From Lucinisca nassula (Eukaryota > Mollusca > Bivalvia > Lucinida > Lucinidae), in assembly GCA_963580285.1 (NCBI GenBank), contig OY757011.1, positions 168,235,406-168,299,405 on the forward strand: a DNA stretch of 64,000 nt. The letters are read 5' to 3'. The notes beneath the pieces are model-generated. The model made no database searches, was not told the origin of the DNA, and saw only the letters and a list, made by a program, of their open reading frames with translations. Shown here piece by piece: positions 21,525 through 32,175 of this stretch (position 1 is its first letter; every line of letters starts with the position of its first letter). The position numbers and the translations under genes were made by a program.

Positions 21525-21707
21525 CTTGCTGAACCAATTTTATGCTCTACCTTTGCAAAGAGTATAACTCCATATCAGAATCCATTTGATCTGGATCTTC
21601 ACTGTTTGTCATTCAGTTGGAGAAAATATAAGAATAAATTACATCAAGTAATTTGACTGGTTGATAGTCGGTGTGGCAAAATTAATTTAATCAGCAGAAC
21701 AAGGGTT
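21525..21707 (-). mobile_element. TTAA MITE family 1, diverged, interrupted near its right end
   Basis: It carries TACCTTTGCAAAGAGT, ATCTGGATCTTCACTGTTTG, TGACTGGTTGATAGTCGGTG and CAGCAGAACAAGGGTT. A SINE B copy follows directly after the terminal AAGGGTTCATA. Confidence 0.6.
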
Positions 21708-21711
21708 CATA

Positions 21712-22012
21712 ATTTGATTTTGTTTGATTTGAGGTTTAACGTCCCCGTCAACACTGTAAAGGTCATTTTGGAGATGCTGCTTCCAATTTTGTGGGACTTT
21801 TACCCAACATTGAGATGAAATGACATCTCAAGCCCTGTCGCCCAATGAAACCAATAGGGTTATTAGCACGGACGGTCCGCCTCGCACCGCGGTTCCTGGA
21901 CAGGCTTAGATCCGCTAAGCGGTTTACCAGTTCTAGTGTGCGGGCCGGATTCAGCTCTGCGTGGAAGCATCATTCAGCCCATATATTTCTTCAAGCCCCT
22001 ATGGGCGGGGGC
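21712..22012 (-). mobile_element. SINE-like retroposon, family B, near full length
   Basis: The plus strand reads TTTGATTTGAGGTTTAACG ... CCCCTATGGGCGGGGGCC. AAGGGTTCATA occurs on both sides (about 21702-21711 and 22016-22026), consistent with a target duplication. It contains the TAGATCCGCTAAGCGGTTTACC inverted motif typical of the family. Confidence 0.8.
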
Positions 22013-22299
22013 CGAAAGGGTTCATAAGGTCGTCATATAATTTGTAAAGATTATGCAATCTTCACAATCAAGGCATGGCCTCAGGATTGTCATTTGCCAT
22101 AAGAAAATACATCATCTTTTCAAAACAATTTAAATTCATACATCCCTTTCCAGAAGTCTGGTAATGGGCAGGACACTTCGTCTTAAAAATATACTTGGTA
22201 ATTTTATGAACACAGGCCATTAATTAGAAAAGAATGTTTGTAGGCAACCATACCCTTCTACTTTTTACTTTATTTCTTGAACTTAAACAAAAAAAGAAA

Positions 22300-24870
22300 A
22301 ACAAGAGGGCCATGATGGCCCTGAATCGCTCACCTGAATCCAAGATGTTTCAAAGCTTATGGAAATGAAGGATTCACTGCTTTAAGGAGATGTGGACCAA
22401 AGATTTTTCTTTGGAGGTTATTTTTCATTGTAGTGGAATTTGAAGGTTTTTCTATTTTTAGCTCTGGTGTCCATTTTGTTTAACAGAGCGGAACAGTTTA
22501 GGCAATTTTGAAAGAGGGTCACTCAAGGAACATTCCTGTGAAATTATTTTCAAATCGGGCTCTTTGCCTAGGAGAAGATGTCATTTAAAGGTTTTTCTAT
22601 ATTTAGCTCTGGTGGCCATTTTGTTTAACGAGCGAAACGATTAAGACAATTTTGAAAAAGGGTCACTCGACAAACGTTCCTGTGAAATTATTTCCTAATC
22701 GTGCCATTTGCCTTGGAGGAGATGTCATTTAAATGTTTTTCTATTTTTAGCTCTGGTGGCCATTTTGTTTAACAGAGTGGAACAATTTAGGCAATTTTGA
22801 AAGAGGGTCACTCAAGGAACATTCCTGTGAAGTTATTTTCAAATCGGGCCATTTGCATGGGAGGAGATGTCATTTGAAGGTTTTTCTATTTTTATCTCTG
22901 GTGGCCATTTTGTTTAACGGAGCGGAACAATTTAGGCAATTTTGAAAGAGGATCACTCAAGCAACATTCCTGTGAAATTATTTTCAAATCGGGCCATTTG
23001 CCTAGGAGGAAATGTCATTTAAAGGTTTTTCTATTTTTGGCTCTGGCGGCCATTTTGTTTAACAGAGCAGAATGATTAAGGCAATTTTGAAAGAGGCTCA
23101 CTCAAGGAACGTTCCTGTGAAATTATTTTCAAATTGGGCCATTTGCCTAGGAGATGTCATTTAAAGGTTTTTCTATTTTTAGCTTTGGCGGCCATTTTGT
23201 TTAACAGAGCAGAACGATTTAGGCAATTTTGAAAGAGGGTCACTCAAGGAACATTCCTGTGAAGTTATTTGCAAATCGAGCCATTTGCCTAGAAGATGTC
23301 ATTTAAAGGTTTTTCTATTTTTAGCTCTGGCGGCCATTTTGTTTAACGGAGCGGAACGATTTAGGCAATTTTGAAAGAGGGTCACTCAAGGAACGTTCCT
23401 GTGAAATTATTTTCAAATCGGGCCATTTGCCTAGGAAAAGATGTCATTTAAAGGTTTTTCTATTTTTAGCTCTGGCGGCCATTTTGTTTAACGGAGCGGA
23501 ACGATTTAGGTAATTTTGAAAGAGGGTCACTTAAGCAACATTCCTATGAAATTATTTTCAAATCGGGCCATTTGCCTAGGAGGAGATGTCATTTAAAGGT
23601 TTTTCTATTTTGGGCTCTGGCGGCCATTTTGTTTAACGGAGCAGAATGATTAAGGCAATTTTGAAAGAGGTTTACTCAAGGAACGTTCCTGTGATATTAT
23701 TTTCAAATTGGGCCATTTGCCTAGGAGGAGATGTCATTTAAAGGTTTTTCTATTTTTAGCTCTGGCGGCCATTTTGTTTAACAGAGCAGAACGATTTAGG
23801 CAATTTTGAAAGAGGGTCACTCAAGGAACATTCCTGTGAAGTTATTTTCAAATCGAGCCATTTGCCTAGAAGAAGATGTCATTTAAAGGTTTTTCTATTT
23901 TTAGCTCTGGCAGCCATTTTGTTTAACGGAGCGGAACGATTTAGGCAATTTTGTAAGAGGGTCACTCAAGGAACGTTCCTGTGAAATTATTTTCAAATCG
24001 GGCCATTTGCCTAGGAAGAGATGTCATTTAAAGGTTTTTCTATTTTTAGCTCTGGCGGCCATTTTGTTTAACGGAGCGGAACGATTTAGGTAATTTTGAA
24101 AGAGGGTCACTCAAGCAACATTCCTGTGAAATTATTTTCAAATTGGGCATTTGCCTAGGAGGAGATGTCATTTGAAGGTTTTTCTATTTTTAGCTCTACC
24201 GGCCATTTTGTTTAACGGAGCAGAATGATTAAGGCAATTTTGAAAGAGGCTCACTCAAGGAACGTTCCTGTGAAATTATTTTCAAATTGGGCCATTTGCC
24301 TAGGAGGAGATGTCATTTAAAGGTTTTTCTATTTTTAGCTCTGGCGGCCATTTTGTTTAACGGAGCGGAACGATTTAGGCAATTTTGAAAGAGGGTCACT
24401 CAAGGAACATTCCTGTGAAGTTATTTTCAAATCGAGCCGTTTGCCTAGAAGAAGATGTCATTTAAAGGTTTTTCTATTTTTAGCTCTGGCGGCCATTTTG
24501 TTTAACGGAGCGGAACGATTTAGGCAATTTTGAAAGAGGGTCACTCAAGGAACGTTCCTGTGAAATTATTTTCAAATCGGGCCATTTGCCTAGGAAGAGA
24601 TGTCATTTAAAGGTTTTTCTATTTTTAGCTCTGGCGGCCATTTTGTTTAATGGAGCGGAACGATTTAGGTAATTTTGAAAGAGGGTCACTCAAGCAACAT
24701 TCCTGTGAAATTATATCAAAATCCATTCACTGGTTTAGGAGGAGATGTCATTTAAGTAAATTGTTGACAGACGCACGACGCACAACGCACGACGCACGAC
24801 ACACGACGGACGACGGACATTGACCGATCACAATAGCTCACCTTGAGCCTTTGGCTCAGGTGAGCTAATA
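22300..24870 (+). repeat. Tandem array, about 16 units of ~143 bp, between two hairpin ends
   Basis: The left hairpin is GAGGGCCATGATGGCCCTG (22304-22322), followed by CGCTCACCTG. Units start TTTTTCTATTTTTAGCTCTGG and include GGCCATTTTGTTTAACGGAGC and GGAACATTCCTGTGAAATTA. The end has ACGCACGACGCACAACGC-type simple sequence and the hairpin AGCTCACCTTGAGCC/TTTGGCTCAGGTGAGCT (24835-24866). The right end matches that of 312-2223. Alternation of near-identical units suggests local amplification in blocks. Confidence 0.85.
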
Positions 24871-24879
24871 AAAAAAGAA

Positions 24880-25190
24880 AACAAAAAGTGTTTTTGTACG
24901 AAAGTCTGGACAGAAGTGAATCAAACTGAAAAAGACCGAACTACATATATACTTTTATTGGAGCAGACTGATATGCATATACTGCTTGCTTGTTGTTTGT
25001 GTTACGAGACATATTTTCATAAATATGTGGATCTAACATGCCAAAAAAGTTTTAAACAGTAACCTCAGATACAGATGTATAACCAAGCCTTCAAGTGCTA
25101 ATAACAACTAACAGATAACATTTTCAAAGCAGATTTTCTATACATAAAACACTTATATAAATACATTGTAAACTTTACTGCCAAAAAAAA
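24880..25190. other. Intron 6 sequence, nothing recognised
   Basis: AT-rich sequence between the array element and a family 4 MITE. No repeat, RNA gene or exon was recognised. Confidence 0.4.
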
Positions 25191-25199
25191 ATTGAAAAT

Positions 25200-25440
25200 T
25201 TAAGATGAAAAATTGTAATATTTTCTTTATTTCTGCTCAAAATATAGATTATGGTTACACATTTGAACTGCCTCATCGAGGCGGTTCTAACTAGTACCCG
25301 ATGAGGCGGTTCTAACAAGTACCCACAATCTATATTTTTGAGCAGAAATAAGAAAAATAAGGTTTACCACTCTAAACCCCAGTTTTACTATATAAAATTG
25401 GGGTCCAAGGGGGTCAGAATTATATAGGCGATTTTTCAGA
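25200..25440. mobile_element. MITE family 4 partial copy with cassette B
   Basis: Contains TTTCTGCTCAAAATATAGATT, a hairpin with CTGCCTCATCGAGGCGG that is partly duplicated, TTTGAGCAGAAATAAG and the right arm ACTCTAAACCCCAGTTTTACT. It lies 105 bases beyond the exon 6 donor. Confidence 0.65.
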
Positions 25441-25544
25441 CAATACACATAAAATACCAATCCATTTTCCCTGAAAAATATTAAAGAAAATAAAAATAGA
25501 CTGTTGTCTCCTCCAGAATTTGAATGGTAAAGCTCTTTACTCAC

Positions 25545-25729
25545 CTGCATAAATATCTTATGTGCCCCACCATCACTTTTAAATGGTATATCAAAGAGCT
25601 GAGTGACGGGCTTGAAGAATGTGAGAAGATTAATAGCACCAGTGTCATTACCAAATATCAACAGGGAGTCAGAGTTAGGATTCTTCTTGTCATACCAGTA
25701 GTCAAAACAGTAGGGAACATCAGGCAGTG
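25545..25729 (-). CDS. Exon 6, WD40 blade region
   Basis: Completes residue 347 and codes for residues 348-408; acceptor ACCATACAG|CACTG, donor TATGCAG|GTGAGT, ending in phase 0. It continues from HLFG as ALPDVPYCFDYWYDKKN, then SDSLLIFGNDTGAINLLTF, then a loop ending GGAHKIFMQ. The pattern PYCFDYWY followed by LLIFGND.G.INLL is a standard blade of this family, with GD/ND in place of a strict WD dipeptide. Retaining the donor instead would read on through VSKE and many more codons without a stop, so intron retention cannot be excluded from the sequence. Confidence 0.9.
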
Positions 25730-25739
25730 CTGTATGGTA

Positions 25740-25935
25740 AAGAAATAAGGTACAAGTATAGAATACTCGCTACAATAAGACCACCTTTCTGCTGGATAAA
25801 AAACTGGTCTCTTACTAAGAGGACACTGGGTATAGAAAGCATTAAGGAAGAAAAACTGAAAACTTTAGAATATGTGTTTAAAAGACTATAAAGTCGTAAT
25901 TTTGGCTGGTCATAACAGCCAACTATCACTATATA
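25740..25935. repeat. Diverged MITE family 9
   Basis: AAGACCACCTTTCTGCTGG, GGTCTCTTACTAAGAGGACACTGGGTATAG and AAGGAAGAAAAACTGAAAACTTT match the interior of the family 9 copies at 34641 and 56811. The ends are decayed. Confidence 0.5.
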
Positions 25936-26091
25936 TGAATTATTTTATACAATCTTTTTACAATTTCCTTGAAAAAACAAGCTGATTAATTCAGTAATAC
26001 AGTACATTTAGACTAAAAATTATGGTGAAGTGCAGTCCAAGCACCCATGGGATTATCAAAATTTGCTTGCATAAGCCAGGTGGTGAGTTTT

Positions 26092-26281
26092 AACACTTAT
26101 CCAGTTGAATACAATAATTTTGCCCATTTCTGACTATCCACCAATCAAATAACTCAATATGATGTATTTGTTCAATTCACAAACTACATGACAATCAGTG
26201 TAGATCCTGATCAGATGGCTTGATATGGCTCTACACTGTTTGCAAGGGTAGGGGATGTTGTGTTCAGCAGGATAAGGGTTA
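26092..26281 (-). mobile_element. TTAA MITE family 1
   Basis: It begins AACACTTATCCAGTTGAATAC, carries CAGTGTAGATCCTGATCAG and GGCTCTACACTGTTTGCAAG, and ends CAGCAGGATAAGGG-TTAA. The hairpin centre is shortened relative to other copies. Confidence 0.75.
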
Positions 26282-26785
26282 ATGCATTTACCCTTTTTAG
26301 GAACTAAATGCAGGCCTGCTAAAAAACCTTCCTTCGTTAATACAGGTGGATACAACAACATGTTTTTACTGTATTTATTTCATTTTTTAAATGGCAGCTA
26401 TTCTTGGATAAAATGTATTTTACAACATTTCATTTACAAAACTTTAAAATTCTGAGATTTAAACTTTACAATAAACAAAGATGGAATCTTTTAAAGTTTG
26501 CATGAGAGACTGATCTAAATTCTGATTTGGAAGAACTTGGTCTCATAATCAAGAAATTCAAGTCTAAAATTACCCTCACTAACAATTAATATTTCCTTCT
26601 CTCAAATTAAACTTAATCATTAAATTTACACTGAGAATAGTAAATCTGGACTGAGCTGTGACCATGTGTCCTTTTAAAACCGTCGTTCTTGCATAAACCC
26701 CTAAGAACATAGCTGTTGGAAGCTATTCTTGAATGAGACAGAAACCGTGCTCAAACAACAAAACCCATGATCAAATGAGCCACGC
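26282..26785. other. Intron 5 sequence, nothing recognised
   Basis: AT-rich, apparently unique sequence with no exon, RNA gene or repeat that could be supported. Confidence 0.4.
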
Positions 26786-26787
26786 CA

Positions 26788-27000
26788 AGCGAATTTGTGT
26801 CTTCGAGCATTCCGTAATAACACATTTTAACTGTGCATGCCCAGCCATTCAGAGAGGCCAGGGATATGGCTTTCTGTCTGAAGGTTCCTCTTGATTCACT
26901 GCTTGTATGAGCGAGCAGCGAAGGTTCTGGCGAGACTGCGCGGATGCGCAGGCTCGCCTGAATCTTCGCTGCTCGCATAGGCGATAAGTACCAAAATCGC
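26788..27000. repeat. Inverted-repeat element (family 7-like)
   Basis: GAGCGAGCAGCGAAGGTTCTGGCGAGACTGCGCGG and its inverse CGCAGGCTCGCCTGAATCTTCGCTGCTCGC (about 26909-26977) make a long imperfect stem-loop. It is more GC-rich than its surroundings. Confidence 0.55.
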
Positions 27001-27307
27001 TTGACGGGGCCCAAATCATGAAATTCAGATGCTGTTTGAACATGGATTTTGAACTTCTGATATCACAAGATGCGCCTTGCTTAGTTTATGTTGTTACGCT
27101 GAGCTGAGTAACATTCTTGCCCTGAACGTAGCATTTTAACATTTTATAATGACGTCAGAATGTCACTGGGGAATGGTCATTGTTAACAACAGGCTGGACT
27201 AGGTGCCATGTTGGTTTTACTGTCACATTTGAAGAGTTTATATTGAGTTTTGAGGCATTTTCGTCACAATTTGCCCTTAGAATCATTAGTTATGCAAGAA
27301 TAATGCT

Positions 27308-27456
27308 CATCCATGGTAATTTAAATTCATTGCAATAACATTTGCTGGGTCCCTCGGAAGATATATGAACACTTGGCCTAGCAGTCTCATGCTCAAACAG
27401 CTTCCTCAGGACCCAGCAAATGTTACCAGTAATGCATGAAAAACCATGGATGATCC
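27308..27456. mobile_element. Short MITE with inverted ends
   Basis: The outer arms ATCCATGGTAATTTA and AACCATGGATGAT and inner arms AACATTTGCTGGGTCC and GGACCCAGCAAATGTTACC form two nested inverted pairs around an unrelated centre. It lies in intron 5. Confidence 0.6.
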
Positions 27457-27679
27457 CTATATTCAACAACAGATTATGACATTAGATCACTTCACAATTT
27501 GTCCAACAAGTGTTCAGAATTCCTCTGAGGACAGTGATATTTTGATATACAACACTGAGGACTGAATCGTAGTAAGAACTGATGTTATAATCAGGAATCA
27601 AGTGGGTTATCTGGGCAAAATTTTATCAAGCTAACAATAAACATTTCTGATGGCCAAGTTTCTACAGGAAAACCTGTCT

Positions 27680-27891
27680 CAACCCTTATCATGCTGTTCA
27701 CGACAACCCCTATCTTTGCAAACAGTGTAGCTCCAGATCAGATGGCTTCTGAAGAAGCCATCTGATCAGGATCTACACTGTTTGACATTCAATTAATGAA
27801 TTTGTAGGAATATATTACATCAAGTAATCTGATTGGTTCAAAGTCAGAAATGGGTGTGGCTAAACTGAATATTCAGCAAGAGAAGGATTAA
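27680..27891 (+). mobile_element. TTAA MITE family 1
   Basis: AACCCTTATCATGCTGTTCACG start, a perfect central hairpin CAGATGGCTTCTGAAGAAGCCATCTGATC, and an end CAGCAAGAGAAGGATTAA. The left TTAA has decayed to TCAA. Confidence 0.8.
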
Positions 27892-28059
27892 TTTCCACTG
27901 TATGACCCAATGTAATGTAGCACCATGAGAAATTTGCATATGAATCATTCTTATAGTTTCATATATTGTGGCATAGTACATTCTTTCATTTCTCGAAAAA
28001 AAAAAAAAAAACATTTTTTTTTTCGACGAAAATTGTGAAATTTTTCTTATTTATGCTCC

Positions 28060-28245
28060 AATCATAGGTTGTTGGTACTCGTTAAAACCGCCTCATGGAG
28101 GCGGTTCTAACGAGTACCACCCGCAACCTATGTCTCGGAGCAGAAATAAGCAAAATAATGTACACTCTTGTAAACCCCAATTTTCTCTACATAGAGTGGG
28201 GTTTAGAGGGGCGTTTATTTCACAGAATTGGTAAGGTGATGGGGT
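28060..28245. mobile_element. MITE family 4 with cassette B
   Basis: Hairpin TACTCGTTAAAACCGCCTCATGGAGGCGGTTCTAACGAGTA, then GAGCAGAAATAAGCAAAATAATG, then CTCTTGTAAACCCCAATTTT. It lies 57 bases downstream of the exon 5 donor in gene orientation. Confidence 0.75.
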
Positions 28246-28301
28246 ATTATTTTTTTATTTTGATTTGGAACCTGTCAGGTAAATGGCCTTTGCTTACTTA
28301 C

Positions 28302-28527
28302 CAAATAAGTGGTACTCTTCAAAATACTGACTTGTAGAAGTATCAAAGAACCTAATATCTCTACTAGTTGAAGTGATCGCTATTTTCTGACAGTTTGGCA
28401 TGTATATAGCATCTGTGACCCACATTTTGAAACGTCTTTTCTGACCACTAGTGTCCTCGTTGTCATCTGATATCACGTAATATCTCTCATATTGCATGCT
28501 GGGATACCATACACTTATTGCACCTTC
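28302..28527 (-). CDS. Exon 5, WD40 blade region
   Basis: Residues 272-346 plus the first base of codon 347; acceptor TTTTATACAG|GAAGGT, donor TTATTTG|GTAAGT, phase 1. It begins EGAISVWYPSMQYERYY, finishing blade 1. An acidic surface loop follows (SDDNEDTSGQKRR), then RFKMWVTDAIYMPNCQKIAI and TSTSRDIRFFDTSTSQY, which form the next blade. The MWVTD..YMPN..K.A..S.DR.I.F.D pattern is diagnostic of the WDR49/WDR64/EFCAB8 group within the wider WD40 superfamily. The split Gly/Ala codon is completed by exon 6. Confidence 0.92.
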
Positions 28528-28580
28528 CTGTATAAAACATGTGAGTCATTTAATAGCTGTTGTCAATACAGGGCAGAACA

Positions 28581-29260
28581 TAACATACAGGGCCCCATTG
28601 TTCAAAGCATCCTTAACCCTTTTTGTACCAAATGGAATAGTCCTCCTTATATACAGCAGGAGTCTATTTCAAAATTTAGGGGTGTCAAGTTATATTTTCT
28701 TAAAAATTTATTTGGAAAATTGCTGATCTTTTTGCAAACAGTGTAGGCCCTGATCAGACGCCGCATTGTGTGGCGTCTGGTCTGGGCCTGCACTGTTTGC
28801 CAGGGTAGCCATTTTGGGGTTTCCAGTACAAAATGGGTTAACATAACAAGCTCATCAGTGGTCAAACTGTTATTTGTTCCAGAAAGTACAATACCTTATA
28901 CTCTGCTATTTTTGCTGGAAAAGGGTGAGTACCTTTTGCAAACACAAAAACTACTTGCATTTTTTTCAGCCAAAATATACTTATATTTAGCCATATTAAA
29001 CAATAAAATTACACCACAACCTCTGTATAACACTATTGTTGGGGTCCAAAGTAGAAACCGTGTTAGTTAAACAACCGTGTTACAGCCAAACAAAAATGTG
29101 AAGATTATATAGAAAAATGACCATAAATGGGATCCATCTTGAAACCGTGTTATATTCAAAACCGTGTTATAATGAACCATGTTATAATGAAGTTGTAATA
29201 TTTTAACAATATGTTAATTAACTAAGAAAAATTATTTTCAAACAACAGGGCCCTGGTATT
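28581..29260. mobile_element. MITE family 11, interrupted by a family 2 TTAA MITE
   Basis: It begins GGGCCCCATTGTTCAAAGCATCC, is broken at 28613-28841, and resumes CATAACAAGCTCATCAGTGG. Copies at 52853-53095 and 61190-61430 lack the interruption. The region 29005-29210 also includes a family 12 repeat. Confidence 0.65.
28613..28841 (+). mobile_element. TTAA MITE family 2, intact ends
   Basis: TTAA-CCCTTTTTGTACCAAATGG at the left and AGTACAAAATGGG-TTAA at the right. The central hairpin is GATCAGACGCCGCATTG/TGTGGCGTCTGGTC, with outer AACAGTGTAGGCCCT and GGGCCTGCACTGTT. It is inserted in a family 11 element. Confidence 0.88.
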
Positions 29261-29334
29261 TCAAGACTTTTATGCAAAATGGGTTCACCTGACACATTTT
29301 TGCCGCTTTTATAATGGGGACAACTAATGTGACT

Positions 29335-29570
29335 TCTTGGGCCCAGCTATTCAAAGCATCGCTAGCATAAAAAGCTTGTTAATGGTCAGACTGTTAACTG
29401 TTCTAGTAAGTACAAATAATGCAGTGGTATTTTTTGCTGAAAAAAATGTGCAAATGCAAAAGCTGCTCGCATTTTTTTTCAGCAAAAATATCAATATAAA
29501 ATGATCCAAGATTTAACAATACATTAATCAATGATATTGTTAGTTTTGAACAACTGGCCTCTGTTAGCTT
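29335..29570. mobile_element. MITE family 11
   Basis: Left GGGCCCAGCTATTCAAAGCATCG and right GATATTGTTAGTTTTGAACAACTGGCC are inverted, with paired inner words TTTTTGCTGAAAAAAATGTG and ATTTTTTTTCAGCAAAAATA. Confidence 0.7.
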
Positions 29571-29936
29571 ACCTAGAAACCGAGACCCTCTGCAGAAAGA
29601 TCTGAGCTGAAAGATTCCTGGCCAAGATACACTTCCTATAGTGTTCAATGTATCTGCAAATTTCCATTGTGCATTCCATACAGAAAAGGACGTACAGATC
29701 AAAACCACTTTTCAAATATACAATAGACAAAGAACTGAAAAACCAGAATGGCCACAGAGACTGTCCTTAACCGCAACATGCTTCTTTTGGCAGTTTCTTT
29801 TATCTGTGACATAATCATCCACATATACAATACAGTAGAGGAATTACAGGCAAAAACACATTAAACAGCCATTGTTAAGGGCCAAAGATGCCCAATAATA
29901 ACTGCAAGCAAACTGTTCCCAATATAAATGTTCCTG

Positions 29937-30144
29937 TTAACCCTTGTCATGTTAAGCCCGGATATGTCCTATCTTTCAAACAATGAAGATCCAGATCAGA
30001 TGGCTTTTGAAGAAGCCATCTGATCAGGCTCTTCATTGTTTGTCATTGCGTTTATAAATTTGTTGCAATAACTTGCATCAAGTAATCTGACTGGTTGATA
30101 ATCAGTAGTGGGTGTGGCATATTTAATTATTCAGCAAGGGTTAA
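29937..30144 (+). mobile_element. TTAA MITE family 1
   Basis: TTAA-CCCTTGTCATGTTAAGC start, hairpin CAGATGGCTTTTGAAGAAGCCATCTGATC, ATTGTTTGTCATTGCG, and end CAGCAAGGG-TTAA. Confidence 0.85.
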
Positions 30145-30424
30145 GACAAAAATACCTAAACTGATCAGAAAGACAGGCTGATACAGGAAGGTATAGCATA
30201 CCCCACCTGTGATGTGGCAATGTGTAATCCACTACCATGTGGCCAAGTATAATGATGATCATGCACTGGCTATATGTCTCTATTATTTATATGTTTTGGT
30301 TGTTTTTCTATATAATGTATTTGATTTTAATACAACATTTCTTGATGTATCATTTACCTATTATATCCAAATTTCATAAGTTTTTGCATGATTTTATACA
30401 ATATTTTCAAGCGGTCCAAGCAGG

Positions 30425-30565
30425 CACATGTTGCTGAGGCAAAGTCAAATCAATGTCGGTGCAACGTCATGACGTTGCACCGACGTAGATTTGACGTTGC
30501 ATAAAGGTAATTACGTTGTACAGATGTTGATGTGATGTCACAGTTATGTCATGTGTCTGCTGGGG
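30425..30565. repeat. Palindrome-centred repeat next to exon 4
   Basis: The arms GTCGGTGCAACGTCA and TGACGTTGCACCGAC meet with no spacer around 30468, with outer pairing of GTCAAATC and GATTTGAC. GTAATTACGTTGTAC and TGATGTGATGTCACAG follow. The outer GCAGGCACATG and CATGTGTCTGCTGG look like inverted ends of a small DNA element. It lies 19 bases beyond the exon 4 donor. Confidence 0.65.
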
Positions 30566-30583
30566 TGGTTCCTGATAACTTAC

Positions 30584-30646
30584 CCTACTGACAGAGACAT
30601 ATCTGGTTGGTCCCTCTACTGCTACTAGCTTAGTTGTCTGTTCTTG
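30584..30646 (-). CDS. Exon 4, 21-codon exon entering the first WD40 blade
   Basis: Residues 251-271, phase 0 at both ends; acceptor TTTTTTTGCAG|CAAGAA, donor AGTAGG|GTAAGT. The peptide runs TTKLVAVEGPTRYVSVSR, a beta-strand pair that opens blade 1 in this family. It joins directly to EGAISVWYP of exon 5, giving the continuous blade SVSR-EGAISVW. The exon is far shorter than the gene's others and easily missed by length-based ORF searches. It is held here by family resemblance, both splice sites and phase. Confidence 0.87.
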
Positions 30647-30799
30647 CTGCAAAAAAATAATATCAAGTCATTCAGAAGATTACACTCTACCCCTGTCATG
30701 TGCAGGCCCATCTGCATCTTTGTTCACATCTGGCCAAAACAAATTTTCTCATTGTAAGGCTCATATATTTCCTGAGGAAATCAGAGTTGATATTACATG

Positions 30800-31240
30800 T
30801 GAATCACATTAAGTCTGAATAACAACAGTATGATAACAAATTGATATCCTGCCAGTCTTGATAACAACAGTATAATAAGAAGTTGATATCCTGTAAGTTT
30901 CAACAAGAAGAGTATAAGCTGATATCCTGTAGGTCTAAATAACAGCAGTATGATAAAATGTTGATATCCTGTAAGTCTAGATAACAAGAGAAGGCTAACA
31001 AGTTGATATCCTGTAAGTCTAGATAACAAGAGTAGGCCAACAAGTTGATATCCTGTAAGTCGAGATAACAATAGTAGGCTTACAAGTTGATATCCTGTAA
31101 GTCTAGATAACAAGAGTAGGCTAACAAGTTGATATCCTGTAAGTCTAGATAACAAGAGTAGGCTAACAAGTTGATATCCTGTTAGTCTAGATAACAAGCG
31201 TAGGCTAACAAGTTGATATCCTGTAAGAATAGACAACAAC
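30800..31240 (-). repeat. 42-bp minisatellite, about 10 copies
   Basis: The unit AAGTCTAGATAACAAGAGTAGGCTAACAAGTTGATATCCTGT repeats with few changes between 30960 and 31230 and more to the left. Because 42 is a multiple of three, one minus-strand frame stays open as a 14-residue repeat (LTGYQLVSLLLLSR). It lies in intron 3 and has no splice or start support, so it is treated as non-coding. Confidence 0.85.
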
Positions 31241-31650
31241 AGTAGGATTACATAGAGGATATATACTTTTTTGAGGTGGATACTAAAAATATTTCAGCGA
31301 GTGTGTTGAAAACCTCCTAATTTTCACGAGTGTGAAGCACAAGTGAAAATTCGGATGTTTCAACACAAGAGATGAAATATTTTTGGTATCCCCAGAAAAA
31401 AGGAAATTTTCTTTTTATTTTATAATTTTAGACGGATATTTACGGTAACTGATCAATAGTATCGTATGTCACAATTTTGACCTTGCTATGACGTCACAAC
31501 TGTCTGTTTCAAAACATGAACAGATCGTCATTTTGAATACAGCATTTTACAGTTCAAAGAGTGCTTTTCAATGTATTTTACAGAATTATTTTATCGACAA
31601 CATATGGATTTTGGCGAGAAAAAGTAGTTCGGGCTGTTACTGTGAAAATA
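31240..31650. other. Intron 3 stretch, nothing firmly recognised
   Basis: AT-rich, with one small inverted repeat: GAGTGTGTTGAAAACCTCC, TTTTCACGAGTGTGAAGC, then GTTTCAACAC. No exon was recognised. Confidence 0.4.
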
Positions 31651-31651
31651 A

Positions 31652-32038
31652 CAAGCTCACCTTTTTTGGGCCTAAGATGGCCATTTTTGGCCCTAAGGCT
31701 ATAATTTGAACGATCTTGGTAGAGGTTCACTAAAAGTTATATACCAAATATCAAAGACCTGGGCCTTCTGGTTTCAGACAAGAAGATTTTAAAGGTTTTC
31801 TTTATATATATCTATGTACAACATGTGGGGCCCGGGGTGGGGCCATTTTCAGCCCCAAGATTATAATTTGAAAAATCTTGGTAGAGGTCCACTAGATGAA
31901 GCTTTATACCAAATATCAAAGACCTGGGCCTTGTGGTTTCAGACAAGAAGATTTTTTAAGGTTTTCCGTATATAAGTCTATGTAAAACCTGTGGGCCCTT
32001 GGAGAGGGCCATTTTTGGCCCCAAGGTTATACAGTTTC
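31652..32038 (+). repeat. Short tandem array, ~165-bp units
   Basis: GGCCATTTTTGGCC, ATCTTGGTAGAGGTTCACT, TATACCAAATATCAAAGACC and CAGACAAGAAGATTTTAAAGG recur about every 165 bases for two and a half units. It resembles the cores of the longer array elements but lacks a visible terminal palindrome. Confidence 0.65.
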
Positions 32039-32039
32039 A

Positions 32040-32175
32040 CAATCCAGCATGGTGACCAAAAAGTGCAGACAGGATGGCAAACAACATAGACCCTGATCAG
32101 ACTGCTCCTACTGGAGCAGTCTGATCTGGGTCTACAATGTTTGCTTTAGTCTATTGGATCATTACCGTAAAGCAA
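32040..32175. mobile_element. Hairpin MITE family 6 (cassette A), fragment
   Basis: ACCCTGATCAGACTGCTCC and its inverse GGAGCAGTCTGATCTGGGT enclose a short loop, with GGCAAACAACATAG and CTACAATGTTTGCTTTAG outside. Confidence 0.65.

Noticed and set aside
29403..29708. Minus-strand open frame with a W-N dipeptide, first considered as exon 5
   Set aside because: No acceptor gives the required phase 0, a stop lies just upstream in frame, and the sequence overlaps a family 11 MITE. The segment at 28302-28527 continues exon 4 exactly (SVSR-EGAISVW).
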